A stretch of 5,180 bases of DNA, taken from contig JADFQH010000229.1 in assembly GCA_022561895.1 (NCBI GenBank), positions 1 to 5,180 of the forward strand. The letters are read 5' to 3'. The translations under genes were made by a program, and so were the position numbers. This DNA is from Methanobacteriota archaeon. GTDB taxonomy: Archaea; Halobacteriota; Halobacteria; Halobacteriales; Halalkalicoccaceae. Positions 5,101 to 5,180 of the stretch are shown one piece after another; within the stretch, counting starts at the first letter, position 1, and every line of letters starts with the position of its first letter. The notes beneath the pieces are model-generated. The model saw nothing but the letters and a program-made list of their open reading frames with translations, did not search any database and was not told the origin of the DNA.

Positions 5101-5132
5101 GCGCCCGCTTTTTCCGCGGGCGCTTTTTTTTT
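5101..5132 (+). terminator. Bacterial-type intrinsic terminator
   Basis: A perfect 8-bp GC stem, GCGCCCGC (5101-5108) with GCGGGCGC (5116-5123), closes a 7-base loop (TTTTTCC). It is followed directly by nine T residues (5124-5132). No matching A-tract lies on the left, so it acts on the + strand only, 45 bases after the stop codon at 5053-5055. GC hairpins with such U-tracts are characteristic of bacterial rho-independent termination; archaeal genes normally end at U-tracts without hairpins. Confidence 0.85.
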
Positions 5133-5180
5133 GCGTTCCGTCAACGGTCAGCTTTCCGTAGCCGAATTCATTGCCCGAGC

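Overview
The window is mostly a stretch of haloarchaeal (Halobacteria) chromosome, but both ends look foreign. The core runs from about 107 to about 4611. It has GC-rich, Asp/Glu-rich coding sequence, AT-rich boxes about 23-30 nt upstream of start codons with little room for a leader (typical of leaderless haloarchaeal transcripts), and gene families I associate with haloarchaea: a TrmB-type regulator with the QPRVYDTVRSL recognition helix and an MBL-fold hydrolase beginning MNIGFRNANPRHG.

Layout, left to right. (1) A minus-strand ORF enters from the left edge. Its N-terminal half (370 to about 107) is an MBL-fold metallo-hydrolase with the THAHLDH motif. Its leftmost part (1 to about 106) instead reads like domain III of a clamp-loader ATPase (bacterial DnaX type). 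(2) A divergent trmB-like sugar-responsive regulator lies at 479-1531. (3) A 425-base gap (1532-1956) holds a perfect 16-bp inverted repeat just after trmB and one possible small basic amphipathic protein. (4) A two-gene operon with an ATGA overlap encodes a 67-aa DUF4177-like protein (1957-2160) and a four-helix membrane protein (2157-3245). (5) An 80-nt imperfect inverted repeat (3262-3341) forms a strong hairpin whose two isolated stem changes are G.U compatible only on the + strand. (6) A small double zinc-ribbon protein with four CxxC knuckles lies at 3411-3659. (7) A 244-base gap holds small dyads and a third partial copy of the TACTGTCGGC motif. (8) An aldo/keto reductase starts at 3904 with its catalytic tetrad intact, but after about residue 236 the frame runs into an unrelated 147-aa tail. 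(9) The tail ends at 5055 and is followed by a textbook bacterial intrinsic terminator (5101-5132).

The tail reads like the C-terminus of a bacterial coiled-coil/filament protein; I think of spirochaete CfpA, from memory only. The simplest reading is a haloarchaeal fragment joined at both ends to bacterial DNA, as happens in amplified or metagenomic assemblies from hypersaline samples. Both joins happen to be in frame, so they could be mistaken for novel fusion proteins. Within the core, the genes do not form one pathway: trmB and the aldo/keto reductase suggest carbon/redox metabolism, while the DUF4177/membrane pair and zinc ribbon have unknown roles. I see no CRISPR, tRNA, rRNA or intact transposon.
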